The notes below the pieces were generated by a model. That model was not told where the DNA came from. It worked only from the letters and a program-made list of their open reading frames with translations, and did not search any database. From JAHELQ01 sp965603365 (GTDB taxonomy: Bacteria; Acidobacteriota; Aminicenantia; UBA2199), in NCBI GenBank assembly GCA_965603365.1, contig CBFDCR010000006.1:1-64000 (forward strand): DNA of 64,000 nt. The letters run 5' to 3'. The translations under genes were made by a program, and so were the position numbers. The stretch's first letter is position 1; every line of letters starts with the position of its first letter. Of the stretch, positions 19,801-27,025 are shown in pieces.

Positions 19801-22800
19801 ACAGAAGTCAGGACTTTGATCCTCTAAAACCTCTTTGAGTACACAAAGGCCATATATTTTAGACTGAAACTGCCGCTGGACATCCCGCCGGGTGATCCGG
19901 GAAATGGGGTATTGGCCCATGTCCCCGGCACCGTGAATCACACCGTTGATCGGGCCAAACCGCTGACGGGCCTGCCGGACAACCTCAACCATCTCTTCAT
20001 GGACGGCGGCATTGGCGGTCATCACCACGACTTCAGCCCCCAAACGCTCCATCTCCAGGAGTTTCCCTATTTTGCGGCCGATATTGTCGTTTTCCCCATG
20101 CTGGCTCAGCCATCCCGGCCACTCCTCTCTGGCAGGGAAAGGAGAACGACCGGTCAATACCAGTCGGGCCTGGAATCTTTCCGCAAGATATCTGGCCAGC
20201 ACCAGACCGATATTACCGAGTCCGCCGGTGATGATATAGACGCCTCTCTCTGTCAACCGTCCTCTTAATTCAACGGACTCTCCCAGCCGCAGGGATTCAA
20301 ACACCTGTACCCAATGAAACTCTCCCCGCAGGGCGACAATTTTATCCGCTGGCCTGGACAACACCTCCCTGATCAGTTGCCCTATCAATCGCTGCTCCCC
20401 CTGAGTCCCCGGTTGAGGCAGGACAACATCGATACAACGGCAGCGAATATCCGGGTACTCCTGGGGGATCACCTTAAGAGGTCCCAACAACGTTGCCTTT
20501 TCAGGATTTAAATCCTCCTCGCCCGTCACCTTGAAAATACTGTTTACCACCGCGGTTAAGGTTATTTCGGCCTTAAAATGACAGGCTTCAATGGAGCGGG
20601 CAATAAAAAGCAAACTGAAAAAACCTCTCTCCTGTAAGCGCTCGACAGACTCAATACCCGTCTCTTCATCTTCGTCATTAGTCGTCACACTCCATAAATG
20701 AATAATTTCAGCCGCTAAAAGTTTCCTGGCTTTGAGATCATCAAATAGCTTTTTGTAGTCCTCCTCGGTGGCTGGCCTGATAAGATACAGTCCTTCCTTT
20801 GCCTCATAAGCGGTGCCGATGCCCACACAAATAACTTCCTGCCCGGCCTGTTTGATCTGCGCTACCAACCGAAGACCCAGTCCGCCCTCATCCATAAATA
20901 CCAGGCAAACTTTATCTTCCCCTGCCTTCCTGCCGTCCGCTTCCACCAAAAGCGAACGTCTCCAGGAGGGGACATAGAACCAATCGGCCGGATTGGGCCT
21001 CTTGCGCTGGGATAAATCTTTTGACAAGAGTTCCAGCTTAAACCCATTGAAAGAACCCCCGACCCAATAACGCCCTCCTTCAAAGGAGTAGGTAGGTAAT
21101 GAAACACGTTTTCTCTTTTCTCCCCCATGAAACCCGGACCAATCAATGGCCTGACCATAAAGCCACAACCAACCGATCTTGCTTAAAAGATAGGGGAGAT
21201 CCGACACGGTTTTTTGGGGATGCCTTACAATATTAACGATATGATGGTCGGGTTTTTTATCTTGATGCTGCGCCGCAACCGTACTTAACGTTTGACCGGG
21301 CCCCACTTCGACAAAAATGGCACTATCTTTCGCCAACAATTCTCTCAGGCCATCATCAAAGCGAACGGTTCGTCTCAAATGCTCCCCCCAATATTTTTCG
21401 TCCATAACCTCTTCATGGCTTATCCACGTGCCGGTCAGATTGGAGATATAGGGTATTTTAGGCTTATTTAAACGAATCTGCCTTACCCCGGCTTCAAACT
21501 CCTTCACAATTGGCTCCATCATCCCCGAATGTCCGGCATGAGAGATATCGAGACGCATACTCAGACACTTCCGTCTTTTCAACAGTTCCTCGATGGCAGC
21601 GATCGCCTCAATGGGTCCGGAAACGATACAGGAAGGACCGTTGACTGCAGCCAGCGATAAATCCATATTTACATTTAACAAGGGCTTTAACTCCTCTTCC
21701 GGTAGTGGTACACTCAACATCACACCCCCGGGTACTCCCTGCATCAGTTTACTCCTCAACATCACCAACTTTAAGGCATTCTCCAGGGAAAACACATCGG
21801 CCAAACAGGCGGCCACGTATTCCCCTATACTGTAGCCGATCATTGCATACGGTTTGATTCCCCAGTTTATCAACAGTTTCGAGAGGGCATATTCGAATAT
21901 AAATAAGATCGGCTGGCACATATCCTGGTCGTAGATTCGCTTTTTAGCTTCTTCCAGGTTATCGACCGGGAAAAGAATATCTTTCAGGTTGGCGCCCGAT
22001 AGCTGCTCGCAAATATCAAAGCAGCGATCCATTTCACGGCGGAATGCCGCCTCCTTTTGATAAAGCTCCAACCCCATATTCACGTATTGGGAACCCTGGC
22101 CCGGAAACATAAATACCACCGGCTTCTCTCTTTCTCCCGGCACTAATGTATACACCTTTGCCGGATCGGAAGCTGTTAAGGCTCCCAACGCCTCGCCAGG
22201 GTCGGCACAAACCGCCATCTTCCTGTATTCAAAGGCTCTCCGCCCTACCTGTAAGGTGTAGGCCACATCGGCCAGGTCGATACCGGGACTCCTTTTCAGG
22301 TGATTGGCCAGGTTGAGGGTCACCCGCTCCAGGGCCGCTTCGGTTCTGGCGGACAACACGATTAAATGATAATCCCGTGCCCATAATTCTTTGCCTCCTG
22401 CCCATTGCCTGTCGGTTGATTCGGGCGACTCCTCTAAAACGACATGGGCATTGGTGCCGCCGATACCAAAGGAACTCACGCCGGCCCGCAGTGGATGCCC
22501 ATCTTGTTCCCACGGGGTTAATGTCGTATTCACATAAAAGGGACTGTTCTTAAAATCAATTTGCGGGTTTGGGGTTTTAAAAAACAAACTGGGGGGAATG
22601 AGCCGGTGTTTTACCGCCAGCACTGTCTTTATAAGACCGGCTATTCCAGCGGCATTATCCAGGTGGCCGACATTGGTTTTAACGGAACCGACGGCACAGA
22701 ATTGCCATCGTTCCGTATTAAATGCCAATTTTAACGCCTCAATTTCCACCGGATCTCCCAGTTCGGTGGCGGTGCCGTGGGCTTCAACATAACCGATGGT

Positions 22801-23739
22801 TTCAGGTGGCACTTCGGCCATCTCCAGGGCAGCCCGGATGACCTCCGCCTGCCCGTCTAAGCTGGGTGCGGCATAACCGCTCTTCCTTATGCCATCATTG
22901 TTGGTGGCAAATCCCTTAATAACAGCATAAATATGGTCACCTGTTAGGATGGACTGGTCCAGCAGTTTTAAGACCACCAGCCCAATACCGTTGCCAAACA
23001 CGGTGCCGTTGGCAGACGCGTCAAACGTTTTATTGTGGCCGTCAGTCGAAAAAATCATCCCCTCCCCATACATATAGCCTTTTTTCTGGGGAAGGCTCAC
23101 ATTCACCCCGCCGGCCAATGCCATGTCGCACTCGCCGCTTAAAATCCCCTGGCAGGCCAGGTTAACCGCTACCAATGAACTGGAGCAGGCAGTGGCCATG
23201 GTCAGGCTGGGGCCCTTCAGGTTGAGTTTATACGAAATACGGGTGGCGATGTGATCTTTACGCACCAGGTGGGAAGCCGCAAAGGGGTCCACATCGTCTC
23301 CCACGCCGTATAAACTGCAATAGGCGTGCCAGGTGAATTCGGAAGCTGCCCCTGTATACAAACCGATTAGCCCATTATAATTATCGGAATCATACCCGGC
23401 ATCTTCCAACGCTTTCCAGGCACATTCATGAAAGATTCGCATCTGGGGGTCCATGGCCCTTACTTCGCCCGGGATAAAGCCGAAAAAGACAGCATCAAAA
23501 TATTCAATATCCTCCAATACGCCACAGGCCTTGATATAATTGGGATTTTTTGCCGTCTCCGGCTCAACCCCGGCTTCTATCAATTCCTCTTCTGAAAAGA
23601 AGGTGATCGATTCCACCCCCCTTTTCAGGTTGTCCCAGAATTCATCGATATTCCTGGCACCGGGGAAACGGATATCCATCCCGATAATAGCTATTTCTGC
23701 ACCGGTAAAACTATCTTCTCTAATTTTTACTTTAGACAT
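12238..23739 (-). CDS. Giant PKS-NRPS KS-AT-KR-ACP-C-A-PCP-Cy-A(N-part)-Ox-Ox(N-part)
   Basis: 3833 aa to an in-frame TAA. Domains: KS (Cys185), AT (GYSIGEY Ser637; HAGHS), KR (TGGLGNIG from Thr1171, Tyr1331), ACP (Ser1492), C (HHIIHDG, Asp1683), A1 (TSGSTG from Thr2161; inferred code DVTNFVLVYK), PCP (IGGNSI, Ser2548), heterocyclisation domain Cy (FPLTDVQMAYLMGR; DLLFAD, Asp2740 and Asp2745), then the first part of a cysteine A domain (TSGSTGKPKG from Thr3198, FDLSVYD, WNSVP with Asn3284). About 20 residues later it is interrupted by a full SagB-type FMN oxidase (about 3305-3630; RRRRSYR, ASAGGLYPID) and most of the N-terminal half of a second (about 3667 on; RRRSYRHF). Translation would end at 12238-12240 inside the second oxidase; the frame resumes as 10621-12237. 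Expected product: one ketide, one amino acid and a thiazole from Cys. Confidence 0.93.
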   Translation of the reverse strand: MSKVKIREDSFTGAEIAIIGMDIRFPGARNIDEFWDNLKRGVESITFFSEEELIEAGVEPETAKNPNYIKACGVLEDIEYFDAVFFGFIPGEVRAMDPQMRIFHECAWKALEDAGYDSDNYNGLIGLYTGAASEFTWHAYCSLYGVGDDVDPFAASHLVRKDHIATRISYKLNLKGPSLTMATACSSSLVAVNLACQGILSGECDMALAGGVNVSLPQKKGYMYGEGMIFSTDGHNKTFDASANGTVFGNGIGLVVLKLLDQSILTGDHIYAVIKGFATNNDGIRKSGYAAPSLDGQAEVIRAALEMAEVPPETIGYVEAHGTATELGDPVEIEALKLAFNTERWQFCAVGSVKTNVGHLDNAAGIAGLIKTVLAVKHRLIPPSLFFKTPNPQIDFKNSPFYVNTTLTPWEQDGHPLRAGVSSFGIGGTNAHVVLEESPESTDRQWAGGKELWARDYHLIVLSARTEAALERVTLNLANHLKRSPGIDLADVAYTLQVGRRAFEYRKMAVCADPGEALGALTASDPAKVYTLVPGEREKPVVFMFPGQGSQYVNMGLELYQKEAAFRREMDRCFDICEQLSGANLKDILFPVDNLEEAKKRIYDQDMCQPILFIFEYALSKLLINWGIKPYAMIGYSIGEYVAACLADVFSLENALKLVMLRSKLMQGVPGGVMLSVPLPEEELKPLLNVNMDLSLAAVNGPSCIVSGPIEAIAAIEELLKRRKCLSMRLDISHAGHSGMMEPIVKEFEAGVRQIRLNKPKIPYISNLTGTWISHEEVMDEKYWGEHLRRTVRFDDGLRELLAKDSAIFVEVGPGQTLSTVAAQHQDKKPDHHIVNIVRHPQKTVSDLPYLLSKIGWLWLYGQAIDWSGFHGGEKRKRVSLPTYSFEGGRYWVGGSFNGFKLELLSKDLSQRKRPNPADWFYVPSWRRSLLVEADGRKAGEDKVCLVFMDEGGLGLRLVAQIKQAGQEVICVGIGTAYEAKEGLYLIRPATEEDYKKLFDDLKARKLLAAEIIHLWSVTTNDEDEETGIESVERLQERGFFSLLFIARSIEACHFKAEITLTAVVNSIFKVTGEEDLNPEKATLLGPLKVIPQEYPDIRCRCIDVVLPQPGTQGEQRLIGQLIREVLSRPADKIVALRGEFHWVQVFESLRLGESVELRGRLTERGVYIITGGLGNIGLVLARYLAERFQARLVLTGRSPFPAREEWPGWLSQHGENDNIGRKIGKLLEMERLGAEVVVMTANAAVHEEMVEVVRQARQRFGPINGVIHGAGDMGQYPISRITRRDVQRQFQSKIYGLCVLKEVLEDQSPDFCLLISSSSAVLGGLGLAAYAAANIFMDTFAWKHEGRSPFPWISYNLDVWDYSEEEKWADRGRGSGGATLGKLAMTLEEGLSAFCRVLNCRETPQVIQSTVDLQLRIEQWIDMEFQVPSDAPDQDKPQAPSSHYRPRPNLLSAYILPQNQLEQRIAAMWQSFFGIERVGVYDDFFELGGDSLKAISMLAKIHKEIASDVSLVDFFERRTIKKLAEFIAAQDRKSGLPAIKPVERRDYYPVSSSQKRLYVLHQMNPEALVYNLAAALLLEGRLDTARLQESFRRVVKRHEIFRTAFEMVEDQPVQRIHNKVEFEVEYHGQGSDGDVARKVNAAVQEFARPFILSRPPLLRVKVIKTGVDTHIMIVDMHHIIHDGISQINFFKEFTSLYAGEELQELHLQYKDYVLWQDGSPESGTTQSQGEYWLNEFKGDLPVLNLPFDYPRPSEKSSVGDVVRFKMALEEVKVLKALALKEESTLFMVLLAIYYVFLSKLSGQEDIVVGTPIAGRRHPDLEPLIGFFLNTLALRNFPLVDKPFRVFLKDVKACTLSAFDHQDYPFEDLVEQLEIHRDMSRNPLFDVMFIFQSHLQFLSEETFQQPAKDFKVKVFSFDKKTSEFDLNLIGEEEGDHLNFKLEYCTKLFRRESILRFITYFKEVLLAVLKNPAQRLSDIEMIPDEERDRVLSAFNNTEVPYPTDKTIYHLFGDQAERIPDHNALIGLTGGVGAITLTYRELEQRSCRLARLLGARGVKPSTIVGICLERCPEMVIGILGILKSGGAYLPIDPGSPQSRIDYMLNDSGATLLVTDNECPFPSSARGFSFLAIGRELLGDDNQGGSSVMESVAAPSDLAYTIYTSGSTGRPKGVMVSQRSVVNVLYALQDENPFGQWDTYLLKTSYTFDVSVTELFGWFMGGGRLAVMRRDGEKDPGEILDVIEREHVTHINFVPSMFNVFLEICSRQNLLRLSRLKFIFSVGEALLPEIADKFRRLNTPVEMVNLYGPTEGTVYASKYSLSDRDGRGSVPIGKPLPNVKIYILDKGGHLQPPGVFGELVISGVGLARGYLNRPELTAEKFVGYSLRHYKTGDLTRWLPDGNIEFLGRMDGQVKIRGHLVELGEIEAQLLTHEDIREAVVTARKDEMGDRYLCAHIVSDKEFTIRDLRRYLGRLLPDYMIPAYLMQLEMIPHTESGKVNRRALPDPEVKVGATYAPPRNEIEERLAQVWQKVLKVEKVGIYDNFLEIGGNSIKIMQLNSGIAKEFGMEFNFRDFLKYPTVAELSVLLSGNKIPSRTIEYPKVSLDPENIHQPFPLTDVQMAYLMGRNEQFEMGRVSTHIYQEAATDLDMERLNKSLNKVINRHPMMRMIVLAEGQQQILPGKCHYEILVEDLTHLDKEGQERRIAEERKRMSHHIFKPDQWPLFEIKGFRISEEITYLCIGIDLLFADAFSIELIYRELMKLYLEPELELPELAFTFRDYMITLGELKDSHIYREDKTYWLDKLEEFPSAPALPLKCSPSEITVPHFKRKRKVLTRSDWGKLKEIGRKRSITPSALLCAAYARVLEYWSSQSKLAINLTVFNRFPFHPEVDEIVGDFTSLILLGLELDPRHTFMEFAQEVQDTLLEGLMHRHYDGVAFIREIGKHRQMVNKAVMPVVFTSVLSGQTDEEQEIDTAIQPGQDEEQPVQEGRGVSQTSQVFLDNVAADGNGQLAISWNYVADLFEGPVIAMMFDHYIFLLKRIIQGDEDPLLPFPEDHQRLIEAFNRTEEDIPPLTLSALFNVPVRRIPDHVAVEHGESKVTYGKFNERARRVAYYLRQRGIGGNDLVGVRTPRGIDTVIRVMGIVKAGAAYVPLEPQYPQERIDYMMKYSKCKLLLEADVGEMSLETEESAGPGDLAYVIFTSGSTGKPKGVMITHRQVTNTIVDINQKFSVNDRDRIMGISSMCFDLSVYDVFGTLSAGAVLAIINDQRDVEHLIETVESRHVTLWNSVPAIMEMTVNHLAASLAGSAGETLYWSPAVSWGREGDSIRIGERSYRGVALRVFPELYFVTQEGISLKNLLGRFPDESFHQLKDFIWELVKARVLVDSLLPPKELFLSQLRLFKNRYGKEIFFIPEAYNRFKKEQLSRCCDNGKGQKIVLETAAGELPASIRRRRSYRTFNQSRQIPFRQFSSLLSVFKQRREKGKPRYYYASAGGLYPIDVYLYIKENRVENMSQGLYYYNPALNALTQITGRPVVTKEAHYSRNRSIFESSAFSIFMVYNADVTMPVYKGMGYFYAAIDSGLMADALTQVSEELGIGLCSIGDMNFERVRSHFNLDNARIFIHAVELGLTPKVKVESTYEERPAETENVELSGTDSGEEKSIQEDGDMLYWCPGKNWLGRRGIIEIDRQTYSGAALSVIPRLYALGQHGISGGQLEAEFSRENRREVEGLVDLLVKNGVLVRTLLTPRQIYHTQSKLFHNRYGKEILYIPEAYGKFKKKQLSRIGCPEKSKPITVEADGGLPPALCRRRSYRHFDEEREISFHEFSILLSIFRQTR

Positions 23740-25756
23740 TGGCTTCTAACTTCTTTCTCCTGGTCCTGATTCTACCCAACCTACTTTTCCCCTGCCTCTT
23801 CTCATCGGACCGCTGGATGATCATGTCAAATTCCCCCTCCTCCAAATAGCGCACAAAGGAACTAATGGTAGGATACCTGAGCATGATGAATAGAGGGATA
23901 TCTCTTTTTAATACCTGTTTTAATTTACTGTTTAGCTGGATCAGATTTAAAGAGTGACCACCGACTTCAAAAAAGTTGTCATGGATACCTACACTGTCCA
24001 ATGCCAGTACTTCCATCCAGAGACGGGCCACCTGTTTTTCTATATCCGTTTTTGGTGCCGCACATTCTCCTTCTCTCTCTACTTCAAAGGCCCCCGGCTC
24101 AGACAACTTCTTCCGATCAATCTTTCCTGTAGGGGTCAGGGGGAAGTCTTCGACATTATAAAAGGTATTGGGAATCATGTAATCCGGCAGCGACTTCCTG
24201 AACATCCATACCAACTCATTTTCATCGATCTTCTTTTTTTCATCTTGAGTATAAAAGGCAACCAAATAGTTCTCCCCATTCCGTGCCTGCCGGCATACCA
24301 CCACACTTTTCCTTATGCCTTCAACTCTATCCAGCCAATTCTCTATTTCCCCCAATTCAATCCGATACCCCCTGACTTTGGCCTGGAAATCCTTCCGTCC
24401 TACATATTCGATACTGCCATCGGCTAACCACCGCCCCAGGTCGCCGGTCAGGTACACCCGCCCCTTTTGGGTGAGGGGATCTTTCACAAACACTTCATCG
24501 GTTTGTTGGGGGTTATGCAAATACCCCAGGGCCAGGTAATCGCTTTTAAATACAATTTCACCCACTTCATAAAGGCCGGCCTCCCTGCCATTCTCATTGA
24601 TCAAAAAGACTTCGGTATCTTCCACCGGGTAACCCACGGGAACGGCCTCCCTGGAGATCTCCGTCTCTTTATCGATAAAATACTGAACCGTCACCGTTGA
24701 TTCGGTGGGTCCCAGGCCATTGATGAAGAGACAATCATCGGAGAAATAGCTTTTATATCTATCGACATCTTTCTTATATACCGCCTCGCCGCCTAAAGCG
24801 ATAAAACGGATATCCGGGAACCTGTCATCAGGGGTCAGCAGATCGGTGAAATAACGATACAGGGTGGGTATGGAGTGAAAAACCGTTATCTTCTCATCTC
24901 TCAGCCAGCGGGGTAATCGGGAAAGGCTGTCCTTCTGCTTGATATCATAGGGATAGAGGGTGGCGCCATTCAGCAGGGCGCCAAAGATATCCATCTTGGC
25001 TGCGTCAAAACCATAGGAAGAAAACAGCGTCAGCCGATCTTCCGCATGAATATGCAGGGCATTGGTATACACCCTGGCAAAGTGGAGAACATTGCGATGA
25101 TTCTGCATGACCCCTTTGGGCAAACCGGTGGAACCGGAGGTGTATAAAATATAGGCTAAACTCCCGGGATCGATTTTAATTTCCCGGCTGCTCCCCGGGC
25201 TACTACCTTCGATTTCATTGACGTTGACGATGGGGATTTTCGTATTAACTTTGTCTCTCAATTTTACGGCCAGGTCAACATAATCACTCCCGGTGACGAT
25301 TAGCCGACAGCCCGAATCCCTCAACATAAATTCCAGTCGTTCCAGGGGGTAGGCGGCATCCAATGGCACGTAAACTTTACCGGCCTTTAAAACTCCCAAA
25401 ATACCCACAATCATATCGATGTGGTGGCCAAACAACAGGGCCACTGTTTGCAAATTTTTCTCATCACCAGCGGAGCGGCATTGATCGTCATATTGATCCA
25501 GTATAAGCCGGGCCGTCTGACCAGCATACCGATTCAATTCTTCATAGGTCAACTTCCGGCTGCCCATTTTTACTGCAGTTTTATGGGGATACTTCGCCGC
25601 CTGCTCTTCAAAACGGCCGGGAATCGACTGTTCTATATCCCCTTTCCTGAATTCCAAAAAATTGTTGCTGGGTTTTACCCGATTGCCCGCTGCCAGTAAA
25701 CCAGCGTTATCGAATATTTTAAAATCTTTTATTTTGGCGCCGTCCTCTCTCTTCAT
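23732..25756 (-). CDS. NRPS protein A-PCP
   Basis: 674 aa, a free-standing adenylation plus carrier protein. The ATG has GGAGGA six bases upstream, placed right after the TGA of the C-domain frame, so it is clearly translated on its own. After about 50 N-terminal residues without a C-lobe, the A domain runs from about 50 to 560 (TSGSTGLPKG from Thr206, GLGPTEST, GRKDFQAKVRGYRIELGEI); the inferred code is DAMHAGGVTK, which I cannot assign. The PCP has VGGHSLNLIQ (Ser602). The tail is basic (GKSRLGRIRTRRKKLEANV). Its condensation partner is the C domain just upstream. Unlike the other two C|A protein boundaries in the cluster, this one has no radical SAM gene and no half C domain. The stop overlaps the next start by eight bases (ATGTCTAA). 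Confidence 0.94.
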   Translation of the reverse strand: MKREDGAKIKDFKIFDNAGLLAAGNRVKPSNNFLEFRKGDIEQSIPGRFEEQAAKYPHKTAVKMGSRKLTYEELNRYAGQTARLILDQYDDQCRSAGDEKNLQTVALLFGHHIDMIVGILGVLKAGKVYVPLDAAYPLERLEFMLRDSGCRLIVTGSDYVDLAVKLRDKVNTKIPIVNVNEIEGSSPGSSREIKIDPGSLAYILYTSGSTGLPKGVMQNHRNVLHFARVYTNALHIHAEDRLTLFSSYGFDAAKMDIFGALLNGATLYPYDIKQKDSLSRLPRWLRDEKITVFHSIPTLYRYFTDLLTPDDRFPDIRFIALGGEAVYKKDVDRYKSYFSDDCLFINGLGPTESTVTVQYFIDKETEISREAVPVGYPVEDTEVFLINENGREAGLYEVGEIVFKSDYLALGYLHNPQQTDEVFVKDPLTQKGRVYLTGDLGRWLADGSIEYVGRKDFQAKVRGYRIELGEIENWLDRVEGIRKSVVVCRQARNGENYLVAFYTQDEKKKIDENELVWMFRKSLPDYMIPNTFYNVEDFPLTPTGKIDRKKLSEPGAFEVEREGECAAPKTDIEKQVARLWMEVLALDSVGIHDNFFEVGGHSLNLIQLNSKLKQVLKRDIPLFIMLRYPTISSFVRYLEEGEFDMIIQRSDEKRQGKSRLGRIRTRRKKLEANV

Positions 25757-25762
25757 TTTTAT

Positions 25763-25768
25763 TCCTCC
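25763..25768 (-). promoter_or_regulatory. Shine-Dalgarno GGAGGA for the A-PCP gene
   Basis: GGAGGA directly follows the TGA of the C-domain frame and lies six bases before the ATG at 25756. It shows that this C|A boundary is a genuine protein boundary, unlike the two in-frame TAA interruptions, which have no SD downstream. Confidence 0.85.
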
Positions 25769-26956
25769 TCATTCCCGGATAATTTCGCGCAGCAATCTTT
25801 GATAACCGCCGCCCACCGACTCGATCGTCTCCGGCCGGTAACGGGATGCGTTGTAGTCCCAGTTTATGCCGATATCGTCTCTATACTCGGTAACATAGAG
25901 CGCCATGTCAAATTTGACATTCCAGACGTTATCGGTATGATAGGGTTCAAAGTACCCCTCCCCTATCTTACCGACCTCCTCTGTGGTGTTAAACATATTA
26001 AAAGCTGTAGAAACCTCCGGGTAACCGACTTTTAGCTCACCCAGAACCAGTTCGAGGGGATAGTTCTGATATTGAAATGCTTCCAGAACTTCGTTGTTCA
26101 CCCGCTGCAGAAAATCGCAAAAACCTTCCTCCGGCTCCATTACCTGCTTCACAGGTAGGGCATTCACAAAAAATCCCACTATATCCTGCATCGAGATATG
26201 TTCCCTGCCTGAACTGATGATACTGCATACGACCTCTTTCTGGCCTGAAATACGGGACAGCAGGATGTAATAGGCGGAAAACAAAACCATAAATATGGTG
26301 GTGTGATGATCGAGAGCCAATCGAGCCACTCCCTCTTTGATGTCTCTCCCCAGCAAAAAGCGGTAGGCCGCGCCCCGATCGCCATCCTTGCTGAAGTCAA
26401 AAGGCAGTCGAAGCCTGGGAAACCCCTCTTTAATTTTCTCCCGCCAGTACCGATGTGCCTTTTCTTTAAGTTCCAGGCTGCGCAGTTGTTTATGCTGCCA
26501 CCAGGCAAAATCCCTATACTGCAGGTTTATCGGTGCCAGTTTAACTCTCCGGCCCTTCCGATATCCGTCACATACAGCTAAAAACTCCCTCTTTAATATT
26601 TCCTGGGACCAGCCATCCGAGATGATATGATGTATACTAAAAATAAGTTCGTGATGTTGATTGTCCAGCCTTAGCATGGCTGCTCTCAAGAGGGGGGGCT
26701 TAGAGAGGTCAAAGGGGGTGGTATATTCCCGGTAAAATACCTGTCTTCTTTTTTCTATCTTCTCCTCCCCGGACAGGGAAGAGAGATCGATCAGCTCTAA
26801 AGGGATATTAACTTTCCCGGCAATAAACTGAACCGGTTCCCCCCCTATTTCCCTGAATCCCGTCCTGAAACTCTCATGTCGATCTACAATCGCTTCCAGG
26901 CTCCTTTGAACCGCCTCAACATCGATTCGCTCTTCAAATTTAATCCCGCCAATCAT
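25769..26956 (-). CDS. Condensation domain, severed from the upstream PKS by an in-frame TAA
   Basis: 395 aa if the ATG at 26956 is used, but this start falls inside the domain. The homology runs in frame up to the TAA at 27026-27028 (HTRLWIIQQFEPGNTAYN), covering the C1 motif, and there is no ATG, GTG or TTG in that 69-base stretch, nor an SD. The C domain itself is otherwise complete: HHIISDG (Asp114 from the ATG), YRDFAWWQ (C4), a C5 region and YQNYPLELVL (C6). It ends REIIRE with TGA, without the F-[DN]-F tail. Its A-PCP acceptor is the next gene (23732-25756), which has its own strong SD. It thus plays the part of the C-terminal C domain of a KS-AT-KR-ACP-C protein. Whether it is made as a separate protein is doubtful. 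Confidence 0.8.
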   Translation of the reverse strand: MIGGIKFEERIDVEAVQRSLEAIVDRHESFRTGFREIGGEPVQFIAGKVNIPLELIDLSSLSGEEKIEKRRQVFYREYTTPFDLSKPPLLRAAMLRLDNQHHELIFSIHHIISDGWSQEILKREFLAVCDGYRKGRRVKLAPINLQYRDFAWWQHKQLRSLELKEKAHRYWREKIKEGFPRLRLPFDFSKDGDRGAAYRFLLGRDIKEGVARLALDHHTTIFMVLFSAYYILLSRISGQKEVVCSIISSGREHISMQDIVGFFVNALPVKQVMEPEEGFCDFLQRVNNEVLEAFQYQNYPLELVLGELKVGYPEVSTAFNMFNTTEEVGKIGEGYFEPYHTDNVWNVKFDMALYVTEYRDDIGINWDYNASRYRPETIESVGGGYQRLLREIIRE

Positions 26957-27025
26957 ATTATAAGCGGTGTTCCCTGGCTCAAATTGCTGAATAATCCAGA
27001 GCCGCGTGTGGTTGTAAGTTGTATG

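Larger units (their letters stand above)
10621..23739 (-). other. Reconstructed 4372-codon megasynthase gene interrupted by one in-frame TAA (12238-12240)
   Basis: The frames 12238-23739 and 10621-12135 are in the same phase. The first, intact oxidase copy reads SVFKQRREKGKPRYYYASAG; the second reads SIFRQTR, stop, KGIIRYYYASAG, so the stop replaces one residue (Glu in the first copy) without any shift. One base change (GAA or CAA to TAA) explains it. Full order: KS-AT-KR-ACP-C-A-PCP-Cy-A(Ox-Ox)-PCP. Confidence 0.8.
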